NCBI GenBank assembly: GCA_965223025.1
Contig: CBDCVP010000022.1
Span: forward strand, 1,116,001 to 1,180,000
Source: JABDMH01 sp965223025
GTDB taxonomy: Bacteria > Bacteroidota > Bacteroidia > Chitinophagales > Saprospiraceae
Reading direction: 5' to 3'
Length of the DNA stretch: 64,000 nt
The position numbers and the translations under genes were made by a program. The notes below the pieces were generated by a model. It saw nothing but the letters and a program-made list of their open reading frames with translations, was not told the origin of the DNA and did no database searches. Shown here in pieces: positions 9,078-16,881 of this stretch (the stretch's first letter is position 1; every line of letters begins with the position of its first letter).

Positions 9078-9393
9078 GGTGGTATGGATCTTAGTGCTTT
9101 GCATGTATTGGGGGTGTGTCGATGATCGAGATGACATAGCTCAAGAAATCATTCGGTCTCGTATTGAATCTCGATTGGGTACATATATTAAAGGTGAAGT
9201 ACGCAAATGTTGGGAAGACCTGCTCATCGATGCCAGTCTTGCGGCAGACAGCCTGATTAGAACGGATCCGATACTGGTGAAGTTGGACTCCCTACAAAGA
9301 CCCCCCAAGCCGGTGAAGCCCAGCCCACCGCTTTTTGAAAGAAAGAAAGATTCAGTTGAGATTGCGCCCATCGAGTTTCCCGTTGTTGAATAG
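9070..9393 (+). CDS. Small lipoprotein, last gene of the two-component operon
   Basis: 107 residues starting MSKVVWILVLCMYWGCVDD, a short lipoprotein signal with Cys16. The mature part is helical ('IIRSRIESRLGTYIKGEVRKCWEDLLIDASLAADSLI') and then becomes proline-rich ('RPPKPVKPSPP') and negatively charged. It shares with the preceding protein a Cys-Trp or Trp-containing helix followed by 'ADSL...D.L..LDSL', so the two look paralogous. The function is not recognised. Its start overlaps the previous stop, which implies translational coupling. As products of a kinase/regulator operon they could modulate the sensor, but that is inference. Confidence 0.65.
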   Translation: MSKVVWILVLCMYWGCVDDRDDIAQEIIRSRIESRLGTYIKGEVRKCWEDLLIDASLAADSLIRTDPILVKLDSLQRPPKPVKPSPPLFERKKDSVEIAPIEFPVVE

Positions 9394-9544
9394 CGGGAAG
9401 GGCAACCCCACTGAGTGAATGAACATATGTGGCCTATGCCGTTGCTTCTGAAAATTCAATACATTTATTGAAAGCTCATGCTATACATCGCAGTGCGAAT
9501 ATTGAAAAGACAAAATTAAATTGATCATCAAAATTTAGGCAAAA

Positions 9545-9910
9545 ATGGACAATCCGGTACATTGGTTTGAGATCCCTACAACTGATCTCGAGAGAGCAAA
9601 AAATTTCTACGAAAAAGTCTTCGAACTACAGTTTCAGTTGATTGAGATGCCCGATAGTAAAATGTATATGTTTGGTGAACCTGGCAAAGCCGGATCTTCC
9701 GGATGTTTGGTACAATCAGAAAGTAGTACCCCCAGTGCTAATGGCGCCATTATTTACTTCTCTTGTGAAAATCTCGATGTTGAAGCTGCACGTGTAGAAG
9801 AAGCAGGTGGTACACTGGTGGTGCCGAAAACAGATATTGGAGAATTTGGGTTTTTTGCTCAGGCGTACGATACCGAGGGCAATCGAATTGGTCTGCATTC
9901 CAATAGTTAA
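9545..9910 (+). CDS. VOC (glyoxalase/bleomycin-resistance fold) protein
   Basis: 121 residues, one complete VOC domain: 'PVHWFEIPTTDLERAKNFYEKVFELQF' at the start and 'GFFAQAYDTEGNRIGLHSN' at the end. The metal-ligand positions of the fold (His at the first strand, Glu/Gln later) are partly present (H6, E8, H118). The family covers lyases, dioxygenases and antibiotic-binding proteins; small stand-alone members of this 'PTTDLERAKNFY' type are mostly uncharacterised. It stands alone, with about 150 bases of apparently plain upstream DNA. A second, unrelated VOC gene is at 45048-45464. Confidence 0.9.
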   Translation: MDNPVHWFEIPTTDLERAKNFYEKVFELQFQLIEMPDSKMYMFGEPGKAGSSGCLVQSESSTPSANGAIIYFSCENLDVEAARVEEAGGTLVVPKTDIGEFGFFAQAYDTEGNRIGLHSNS

Positions 9911-9950
9911 GATATCCCTGGGCCACAGTTTTTCCCTGAGTCGCTATCAC

Positions 9951-9978
9951 TCGGTGGATTTACCTTGTAATCCGCCGA
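9951..9978. terminator. Hairpin between convergent genes
   Basis: TCGGTGGATT and AATCCGCCGA form a 10-base stem with one G-T pair and an 8-base loop. It lies between the convergent VOC gene and the minus-strand hypothetical gene. There is no clear U tract on either side, so a role as bidirectional terminator is only likely from position. Confidence 0.35.
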
Positions 9979-10002
9979 CTATCTTAACTACGGGCAACCG
10001 CA

Positions 10003-10644
10003 TCATTGCCTTTTTTCATAGTAATGTGCCAATCTGCGTGAAAGCTTTTCGACCACCTTATTGAGATCCCTCCAACTGAATGATCCAGCACCGAAAAAGG
10101 CATCAAAAGCTGATGAAACTTTAGTCAGCCGTACATAGTATGGAAAAGGACGGGTGAGCGGATGCTGCTGTCTATCTGATATCATGAGCGCATCCGCCCC
10201 ACTTTCTGTCACACTACGTGCCGCAAAAAAAATGGCTGCGCGACCGCCTTTCTGGCTCAGCTCATGTTCAAGACTGTCTTTTATCTCTGCACATTTGGAT
10301 GGTGTGGTAAACGTGTATGCTGAGAATGTATAATGCTTTTTGACCGCCTGTTTCAGCGCCAAGTTAAAACTATCACGCTCTGTGATTGTCGCTTGCAATA
10401 GGCGCTCAGTTCGACGACGCTGTCGTTCAGATTGCTCACTACCGCGCTCATTTATTAAGAAGTCGATTTTGCGCTGCTGCTCAGCTAGTACAAAGATCAG
10501 GACACCTTCCCTGAGAGAATGAATGTGCTCCGCGGCAGTTGCCGGAGTCTCTTGACCAACAAGACCAGGAATGAGCCAGGGGAAAACCATGATTAGGATG
10601 GTCACCCTTTGCCATACGGGAAGGATCGAATGTACGTTAATCAT
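10003..10644 (-). CDS. Secreted hypothetical protein
   Basis: About 213 residues from the ATG at 10644. This start gives MINVHSILPVWQRVTILIMV, a signal peptide ending near 'PGLVGQE'; the ORF remains open 26 codons further upstream, but that would bury the signal. The mature region has a coiled-coil-like stretch ('EQQRKIDFLINERGSEQSERQRRRTERLL') then an alpha/beta segment ('RAAIFFAARSVTESGADALMISDRQQHPL'). I do not recognise the family. It is divergent from the Bat operon that begins at 10776, with about 130 bases between them, so shared regulation is possible. Confidence 0.65.
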   Translation of the reverse strand: MINVHSILPVWQRVTILIMVFPWLIPGLVGQETPATAAEHIHSLREGVLIFVLAEQQRKIDFLINERGSEQSERQRRRTERLLQATITERDSFNLALKQAVKKHYTFSAYTFTTPSKCAEIKDSLEHELSQKGGRAAIFFAARSVTESGADALMISDRQQHPLTRPFPYYVRLTKVSSAFDAFFGAGSFSWRDLNKVVEKLSRRLAHYYEKRQ

Positions 10645-10775
10645 TTGTCTAGTCGATTGGCCTGGGACTGGGCTCAATTTGTTGGTCTGGTATTTTCCAG
10701 AAAATTGCTCAAAAAATGTCACTTTTATGGCCTTCGAAAGAAATTCCTTTTTTATAACGTATAAAAGACCAAGCT

Positions 10776-11774
10776 ATGCAGCCTGATCTAGACATCGAAG
10801 CCCTCAATAAGCAGATCTATATCGAAAGTGCTTTTGTGGAAACGCTCCTATCGGAAACTAGGAAAGTGATTGTGGGTCAAGAGCACATGATGGAGCGATT
10901 GTTACTGGGCCTACTTACCAAAGGACACGTACTGCTGGAGGGTTTACCTGGCCTGGCCAAAACCTTGGCAATCAAGACCCTAGCATCCGCAGTACAAGCA
11001 AAATTTAGCAGAATCCAGTTCACACCTGATCTGTTACCGGCAGACATCATTGGCACCTTGATCTATAATCCCCGGGATGCAGACTTTACAGTGCGTAAAG
11101 GGCCGATTTTTGCCAATTTTATTTTGGCAGACGAGATAAACAGGGCGCCAGCGAAAGTACAAAGTGCCTTGCTGGAGGCCATGCAAGAAAGACAGGTGAC
11201 CATCGGTGACACCAGTTATGATTTGGATGAGCCCTTCTTGGTGCTGGCCACACAAAACCCAATCGAACAGGAGGGAACATACCCTTTGCCAGAGGCTCAG
11301 GTAGATCGATTTATGCTCAAGGTAAATGTTGGCTATCCGACCAAAGACGACGAACGTGAGATCATGCGCCGCAACCTCAATCAAGAATCGTTTGGTACAG
11401 TGGAGAGCAAAGTATCGCCTGAAAGTGTACATCGCGCTCGAAAAATAGTCAACAAGGTGTATGTGGATGATAAAATCGAGCAATACATCCTTGACATAGT
11501 CTTTGCCACAAGAGATCCCAAACAGTATGGATTGGATCAGCTGAGTCTCCTGATCCAGTATGGCGCTAGCCCTCGTGCTACCATCAATCTGGGTTTGGCA
11601 GCAAAAGCCATGGCTTTTATTAAGCGCCGCGGTTTTGTCATACCGGAAGATGTGCGCTCGGTATGTCACGATATCCTCAGGCATCGCATCGGACTAACCT
11701 ATGAGGCCGAGGCTGAAAACATCTCGCAAGAAGACATGATCCGGGAAATCCTTAACACAGTAGAAGTGCCTTAA
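10776..11774 (+). CDS. MoxR-family AAA+ ATPase (Bat operon)
   Basis: 332 residues. It has an AAA+ core with Walker A 'GHVLLEGLPGLAKT' (GxxGxAKT), Walker B 'FILADEINRAPAKVQ', sensor 1 'LVLATQNPIEQEGTYPLPEAQ' and the 'ASPRATINL' sensor-2/lid region. MoxR proteins are ATP-driven chaperones that work with partner VWA proteins; here the DUF58 and BatA/BatB VWA genes follow immediately. It is the first gene of a plus-strand run through 18588 with gaps or overlaps of a few bases. In Bacteroides the equivalent operon is linked to aerotolerance and stress survival. Length and motifs are complete. Confidence 0.95.
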   Translation: MQPDLDIEALNKQIYIESAFVETLLSETRKVIVGQEHMMERLLLGLLTKGHVLLEGLPGLAKTLAIKTLASAVQAKFSRIQFTPDLLPADIIGTLIYNPRDADFTVRKGPIFANFILADEINRAPAKVQSALLEAMQERQVTIGDTSYDLDEPFLVLATQNPIEQEGTYPLPEAQVDRFMLKVNVGYPTKDDEREIMRRNLNQESFGTVESKVSPESVHRARKIVNKVYVDDKIEQYILDIVFATRDPKQYGLDQLSLLIQYGASPRATINLGLAAKAMAFIKRRGFVIPEDVRSVCHDILRHRIGLTYEAEAENISQEDMIREILNTVEVP

Positions 11775-11784
11775 CGTCGTACAG

Positions 11785-12654
11785 ATGGAAACCAGTGAGC
11801 TGCTCAAGAAGGTCAGAAAAATCGAAATCAAGACCAAAGGCATTAGCAAAGAGCTTTTTTCGGGTGAATATCACAGTGCCTTCAAAGGACGAGGTATGTC
11901 CTTCAGCGAGGTGCGCGATTACCAATATGGCGACGATGTAAGAAACATTGAATGGAATGTGACGGCTCGGACCGGCGTACCACATGTCAAAGTATTTGAA
12001 GAAGAGCGAGAGTTGACGGTGATGTTATTGGTCGATGTGAGTCCGTCGTCGCTGTTTGGCACGCGCAGCTATATCCGTCGTGATCTCATTACAGAGATCG
12101 CCGCGATTCTTGCCTATTCGGCCATCAGCAACAACGATAAGGTGGGCATCATCTTATTTTCTGATGACGTGAAAATGTATATCCCGCCGAAAAAAGGAAA
12201 GAAACACATCCTGCGCATCATCAGAGAACTCATTGATTATCCTTCCGAGGGAAAACAGACGGACCTGGGAGAAGCCTTACAATATTTCAACAATGTAGTC
12301 AAGAAAAAGAGCATCTGCTTTATCATCAGTGACTTCTTCTCCTCTCCCTTTGACCGAGCCTTACAAGTGGCCGCTCGAAGGCACGACATCATTGGCATGC
12401 ATCTCTATGATCCCTTCGAGCGCGAACTCCCCAAAGCAGGACTCATCCATGTGATCGATGCTGAGACAAACAAGGATGTCATCATCGATACCAATGACCG
12501 GACCACACGAAAGAAACATGCCCATGCCTTCGTGGAGAAGGAAACTGGCTTGAGCAATCTTTTCAGCCGTTGTGGTGCAGATATGTTGAGCTTGGATTCA
12601 AGAGATTCATACATCATTGCCTTACATCGATTTTTTAAAAAGAGGGCTAAATGA
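11785..12654 (+). CDS. DUF58 domain-containing protein (VWA-like)
   Basis: 289 residues. The N-terminal 'GISKELFSGEYHSAFKGRGMSFSEVRDYQYGDDVRNIEWNVTARTG' is the DUF58 signature, followed by a degenerate VWA fold ('VMLLVDVSPSSLFG', 'DKVGIILFSDD', 'SICFIISDFFSSPF'). The MIDAS reads DVSPSS, retaining DxSxS. It is cytoplasmic or membrane-associated, and family proteins pair with MoxR ATPases. It starts 10 bases after moxR and overlaps the next gene by 4 bases (ATGA), so coupling is strong. Confidence 0.93.
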   Translation: METSELLKKVRKIEIKTKGISKELFSGEYHSAFKGRGMSFSEVRDYQYGDDVRNIEWNVTARTGVPHVKVFEEERELTVMLLVDVSPSSLFGTRSYIRRDLITEIAAILAYSAISNNDKVGIILFSDDVKMYIPPKKGKKHILRIIRELIDYPSEGKQTDLGEALQYFNNVVKKKSICFIISDFFSSPFDRALQVAARRHDIIGMHLYDPFERELPKAGLIHVIDAETNKDVIIDTNDRTTRKKHAHAFVEKETGLSNLFSRCGADMLSLDSRDSYIIALHRFFKKRAK

Positions 12655-13571
12655 TCATCCGATTTAGCTACATCGCTGCGATCTGCTGTGGATTGAGTAT
12701 TGGCATGAGCTGGGGTCAAGCTTCATTCCAATGCATGTTAGACACCAACATCATGCTGATCGGTGACCAACATACTTTGACGCTGGAGGTGAGGGGTGCT
12801 GGGGATATACAGCTCGACACCATTTCATTCGGTGATTGGCATGAAATGGGTTTCGAGACTTTAGAGCCTCAGATATGGGATGGTACGCCAGGGGGCATTT
12901 ATCACCAACAATTGTCTTATGCCATCTATGACACTGGATATTTCATACTGCCGCCCTTGGCACTACCCTATCGGCTTGATGGAGACTTAGACACTCTATA
13001 TTCTAATGACCTGGCCGTGGAAGTGAGGGGCATCTCAGTGGACTCCACCGGATTGGCACCAATCAAAACAATCATTCGTGAACCCTTGAATTTCCTCGAT
13101 GTTCTGCCTTATTTTGTCCTACTGGTATTGGCATTGATTGCCATCAGTTGGTTTTGGTTGAGGAAAAAGAGTGCGTCACCTCCTGAGACCATTATACATG
13201 TACCGATTCCAGCTCACGAGGTAGCCTTGCGTGACCTGGCAGCTTTACACGCACAAAAACTCTGGCAGTCGGGTAAGATTAAGGCTTATCAGACTTCACT
13301 CACTCACATCATCCGGGCCTATCTTGAGGACCGGTTTGACATACCGGCACTCGAATCTACGACCGGTGAGATCTTGGAGGACCTTAAAAAGGTCGACCTG
13401 CCCGATGAGCTAATGCGTGATGTGGATAAAATCCTGAACATCGCTGATTTGATAAAATTTGCCAAGGCAAGGCCCGAGGTAGCGGTCCATCAGAGCTTTA
13501 TGGAGAAGGCTGAGCACTTTGTGAGATCTACCAAAGAGGAAGACAATCTCGAACAAGCACCTGATGCATGA
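12651..13571 (+). CDS. Bat-operon membrane protein with large periplasmic domain
   Basis: 306 residues. A signal or anchor at the N-terminus ('IRFSYIAAICCGLSIGMSWGQ') precedes a beta-sandwich-like extracytoplasmic domain to about residue 145 and a TM at about 150-168 ('LPYFVLLVLALIAISWFWL'). The cytoplasmic C-terminal helical domain has 'IPAHEVALRDLAALHAQKLWQSGKIKAYQTSLTHIIRAYLEDRF', resembling the C-terminal region of BatD-like and DUF4381-like proteins. It overlaps DUF58 and the following BatA-like gene by 4 bases each. Its position between DUF58 and the first VWA protein is the normal place for this component. The exact family name is uncertain. Confidence 0.75.
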   Translation: MIIRFSYIAAICCGLSIGMSWGQASFQCMLDTNIMLIGDQHTLTLEVRGAGDIQLDTISFGDWHEMGFETLEPQIWDGTPGGIYHQQLSYAIYDTGYFILPPLALPYRLDGDLDTLYSNDLAVEVRGISVDSTGLAPIKTIIREPLNFLDVLPYFVLLVLALIAISWFWLRKKSASPPETIIHVPIPAHEVALRDLAALHAQKLWQSGKIKAYQTSLTHIIRAYLEDRFDIPALESTTGEILEDLKKVDLPDELMRDVDKILNIADLIKFAKARPEVAVHQSFMEKAEHFVRSTKEEDNLEQAPDA

Positions 13572-14578
13572 TTGATTTTTTGAGAAATATCGAATTTCAA
13601 GATCCGTGGTTTCTAATAGGCCTCCTTTTGATTCCAGCGATGATTTATTACCAGTATTTTATGAAATCGGAGCACAATGCCGGAGCGTTTCGAGTATCAA
13701 GCATTGGAGGTCTTGACCAAAATACCGCATGGCGTGCAAAGGCATTGTCATATCTGCCCGTTCTGCAGTGGGTGTCGCTCATCTTTTTGATGGTGGCTAT
13801 GGCTCGACCCCAGCTGGCACTTAAGGAGGAGGCCGTCACAGCTGAAGGCATCGATATTGTACTGGCCCTGGATCTTTCCAGCAGTATGCTGGCCAAAGAT
13901 TTTAGTCCGGATAGGCTGGAAGTAAGTAAGAAAGTAGCCGCAGAATTTGTGGCAAAACGAAGGGAGGATCGCATTGGCGTAGTTGTTTTTTCTGGAGAGA
14001 GCTTCACCCAATGTCCACTCACCTCAGATCATCGAATCGTGCAGCGTTTTTTATCCCAGCTGCAGTGCGGCTTTCTAGAAGAAGGCACTGCCATTGGTAT
14101 GGGACTAGCTACCTCAGTAAATCGCCTTAAGAACAGTGATGCTGAAAGCAAGGTGGTCATTCTTCTCACAGATGGAGACAATAATACAGGGTATATCAAA
14201 CCCCTCACTGCCGCTGAGATGGCTAGAGAGCTAGATCTCAAAGTATACACTATTGGTGTTGGGAGCAAGGGCATGGCTCTTACCCCGCAAGGTAAACGCA
14301 GTGATGGTTCTTATGTCTTTGATTATGCACGTGTTATGATCAATGAACCGCTGCTGCAGGAGATTGCCGAGATCACCGGTGGTGAATATTTCCGGGCTAC
14401 ATCAGCTGAGGCCCTAGAGCAGGTATATGAGAAGATCGATCAACTGGAGAAAACAGAAAGAGAGATCACTACGTTCAAGCGATATAGCGATGAATTTCCA
14501 TTTTTTGTGGGCATCGGTTTGATACTTTTTCTGTTGCATCTGGTGTTAAAATTGACAGTTTTGCGTACCTATCCATAG
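13568..14578 (+). CDS. batA: BatA-like VWA membrane protein
   Basis: 336 residues. An N-terminal TM ('WFLIGLLLIPAMIYYQYF'), a second TM about 56-75 and a VWA domain about 88-290 with intact MIDAS 'ALDLSSSMLAKDF' (DxSxS), Thr and Asp ('LLTDGDNNTGY'). A C-terminal TM follows ('FPFFVGIGLILFLLHLVL'). The orientation places the VWA domain in the periplasm. BatA and BatB are thought to form a complex with MoxR help. It overlaps the preceding gene by 4 bases and lies 6 bases before the batB-like gene. Confidence 0.9.
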   Translation: MIDFLRNIEFQDPWFLIGLLLIPAMIYYQYFMKSEHNAGAFRVSSIGGLDQNTAWRAKALSYLPVLQWVSLIFLMVAMARPQLALKEEAVTAEGIDIVLALDLSSSMLAKDFSPDRLEVSKKVAAEFVAKRREDRIGVVVFSGESFTQCPLTSDHRIVQRFLSQLQCGFLEEGTAIGMGLATSVNRLKNSDAESKVVILLTDGDNNTGYIKPLTAAEMARELDLKVYTIGVGSKGMALTPQGKRSDGSYVFDYARVMINEPLLQEIAEITGGEYFRATSAEALEQVYEKIDQLEKTEREITTFKRYSDEFPFFVGIGLILFLLHLVLKLTVLRTYP

Positions 14579-14584
14579 GATTAT

Positions 14585-15601
14585 ATGTTTAGATTCGAAC
14601 ACGAGGCATATCTTGTGATTTTGTTGGGCATCTTCCCCCTGGCCTTGCTATTGTATCTGGCCTGGATTTGGTACAACCGACAGCAAAGAAAGCTAGGTGA
14701 AGCTTCTTTGATACAGCATCTTAAGGTCGACGTATACCCCAGGCTCCGGAGGTGGTTGTCATTTCTTTCATTATTGATTTTTACCCTGTTGGTCATTGCC
14801 TGGGCCAATCCTCAATGGGGCGCAAAGCGTCAAAAGGTGAAGGCAAAAAGTACAGATATCTTCATTGCAATGGACATCTCCAACAGTATGTATTGTGAGG
14901 ATGTTGCTCCAAGCCGGATGGAGGTGGCCAAGAAATTTGCCTTTGACCTGATAGAAAAACTCAAGGGAGAGCGTATTGGACTGATCTTTTTTGCCGGTAA
15001 TGCCTATTTACAAATGCCATTAACTACCGATTACGCAGCCGCACAAGTGTTTGTCAGAGCTGCCAATCCTGGCCTAGCTACTAGTCAAGGCACTGCTCTG
15101 GGAGAGGCGATCAGGACGGCAGAAGAGGGCTTTGGCAAAGATGTAAAGAAACACAGGTCCTTGATCATCATTAGTGATGGGGAGGATCATGATGCAGATG
15201 CCATCGAGTCATCGGCTTCAGCACATGAAAAGGGCATGTTGATTTTTACCGTAGGCATAGGTACTACCCAGGGGTCATTTATTCCCATCCAGGTACGTGG
15301 CAATAGGGATTGGAAGAGAGATGCTTCTGGTCAGCCGATTCAGACACGTCTTAACGAAACACTTCTTAACGAAATCGCACATAAGGGTGGAGGCGATTTT
15401 TTTAGGTTGAATGGAACAAGCGAAGTGTTAAATGCATTAGACAATAAAATTGATGTGCTCGAAAAGGAGGAATTTGAAGAGCGGTCGTTTTCTGAATATG
15501 AGAGTTATTTTCAATGGTTTTTAGGAAGTGCTATCCTGTTGTACATGATACAGTGGCTACTCGGTCACAACCTATGGAAGAAAATGAATCCCTATGTCTA
15601 A
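14585..15601 (+). CDS. batB: BatB-like VWA membrane protein
   Basis: 338 residues with the same layout as its upstream paralogue: two N-terminal TMs ('LVILLGIFPLALLLYLAWIWY' and 'WLSFLSLLIFTLLVIAWA'), a VWA domain with MIDAS 'AMDISNSMYCED' (DxSxS), Asp in 'IISDGEDHDADAI', and a final TM ('YFQWFLGSAILLYMIQWLL'). The BatB assignment follows from position after BatA and before the TPR protein. It overlaps the next gene by 8 bases. Confidence 0.9.
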   Translation: MFRFEHEAYLVILLGIFPLALLLYLAWIWYNRQQRKLGEASLIQHLKVDVYPRLRRWLSFLSLLIFTLLVIAWANPQWGAKRQKVKAKSTDIFIAMDISNSMYCEDVAPSRMEVAKKFAFDLIEKLKGERIGLIFFAGNAYLQMPLTTDYAAAQVFVRAANPGLATSQGTALGEAIRTAEEGFGKDVKKHRSLIIISDGEDHDADAIESSASAHEKGMLIFTVGIGTTQGSFIPIQVRGNRDWKRDASGQPIQTRLNETLLNEIAHKGGGDFFRLNGTSEVLNALDNKIDVLEKEEFEERSFSEYESYFQWFLGSAILLYMIQWLLGHNLWKKMNPYV

Positions 15602-16310
15602 GGTTCTAGAGATAATCTTGTTGTGGAGCATCGTATTAATGGCGAGCAGCACCTTTGCTCAGGATAAGGCCAAGGCTCATAATCTACGCCGAGATGCTGA
15701 TAAGGAGTACCGCAGTCGAGCATATGACAAAGCAGAGGAAGCTTATCGCAAAGCGGATATCTTGGACGCTGACGAGAAGAGTAGTTTTAATCTGGGCAAC
15801 GCTATATACAACCAAGAACGGTATGAAGAAGCTGTCAGTCAGTATGAAAAAGCAGCGTCGATGATGGATGATGCTGAACGAAAAGCAGCGGCATACTACA
15901 ATTTGGGTAACGCGCATTTTAACAATAAGAAGTATAAAGAAAGCGTGGGTGCTTTTAAGCGTGCCCTTAAGGCTGATCCCGACGACTTGCAAGCCAAACA
16001 AAATCTGCTGATGGCTCTACAGGCACTGAAAATGGAACAACAGCAACAACCACAACCCGAGCAACAGCAACAAAACCAGCAACAACAGGAGCAAGAGCAA
16101 CAAGATCAACAGCAGCAGCAGCAGCAACAGCAGCCTGGGTCAAGTAATGAGGATGACCAACCACAACAGCAAACTTCTGACACTGAACAGAAATTGACAA
16201 AAGAACAGGCCATGCAACTGCTAGAGATCATAGAAGAGGAAGATCGAAAGGTCCAGGAGAAAATGCGGAAGAGGACTGGAGAAAGGAGTAAAAATGGAAA
16301 GGATTGGTGA
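15594..16310 (+). CDS. batC: BatC-like tetratricopeptide protein with polyglutamine tract
   Basis: 238 residues. Signal peptide ('VLEIILLWSIVLMASSTFAQ'), then about three TPR units (residues 25-140; 'SSFNLGNAIYNQERYEEAVSQYEKAA', 'AAYYNLGNAHFNNKKYKESVGAFKRAL'). A glutamine-rich stretch follows at about 144-195, encoded by CAA/CAG codons, then an acidic/basic C-terminus ('EEEDRKVQEKMRKRTG'). In the Bat system the TPR protein is an assembly partner for BatA and BatB. The poly-Q tract is a low-complexity linker prone to length change by slippage. It overlaps batB-like by 8 bases and the next ORF by 7. Confidence 0.88.
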   Translation: MSKVLEIILLWSIVLMASSTFAQDKAKAHNLRRDADKEYRSRAYDKAEEAYRKADILDADEKSSFNLGNAIYNQERYEEAVSQYEKAASMMDDAERKAAAYYNLGNAHFNNKKYKESVGAFKRALKADPDDLQAKQNLLMALQALKMEQQQQPQPEQQQQNQQQQEQEQQDQQQQQQQQQPGSSNEDDQPQQQTSDTEQKLTKEQAMQLLEIIEEEDRKVQEKMRKRTGERSKNGKDW

Positions 16311-16366
16311 GTCACATTGGACTCCTACATGGCTGGTATTTTTATGGAACTTTAAAACCAAGACAG

Positions 16367-16870
16367 ATGAAGATGCAATGGATAGTTTTTGTACTGATGG
16401 TCACCAGTGTAGGTGCCCAAACAGGCAGAAGCTTTGACGTCCAAGTCGGTGCCGATACAGTGCTGCTCGGTGGTTCGTTTGAGGTGAGGTTTACAGCTTA
16501 CAACATCAATGGCACTTTTGAACCGCCAAGTTTCGATGGTTTTAGATTGGTTGGTGGTCCCAGCCAAAGTACAAGTATGAGTTTCGTAAATGGGGTGTCC
16601 ATGCAAAATGCCAGCTATAGTTATTTCCTAGAGCCACTGCAAGTTGGTGTACCCACCATCCCTCCCGCTTATTACGTGACCAGTGATACCACCTGGGAGA
16701 CTCGACCTCTTGAAATCTATTGTCTACCAAACCCTGAGGGTAAGCAACAGGATTCACGCATAGATGCTGGTCCAAACAGGTTGGAATTTCCATCCTTGTT
16801 TGGCCGCAGTAAACCCCATCCAGCTCCACGAATCAAGAAGAAGAAAAAACTAAAGGAGACCAAAATCTAA
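16367..16870 (+). CDS. Short BatD-like protein (N-terminal domain only)
   Basis: About 167 residues from ATG 16367 (MKMQWIVFVLMVTSVGAQ), a clear signal peptide; the frame stays open upstream to 16304 but that would place 21 residues before the signal. The mature domain repeats the opening of BatD: 'VQVGADTVLLGGSFEVRFTAYNINGTFEPPSFDGFRLVGGPSQSTSMSFVNGVSMQNASYSY', nearly the same plan as residues 20-80 of the full-length BatD 12 bases downstream. It then ends in a basic tail ('RIKKKKKLKETK'). It looks like a duplicated first Ig-like domain kept as a separate secreted protein. It has no TM of its own. Confidence 0.75.
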   Translation: MKMQWIVFVLMVTSVGAQTGRSFDVQVGADTVLLGGSFEVRFTAYNINGTFEPPSFDGFRLVGGPSQSTSMSFVNGVSMQNASYSYFLEPLQVGVPTIPPAYYVTSDTTWETRPLEIYCLPNPEGKQQDSRIDAGPNRLEFPSLFGRSKPHPAPRIKKKKKLKETKI

Positions 16871-16881
16871 AAGAGGCACAA

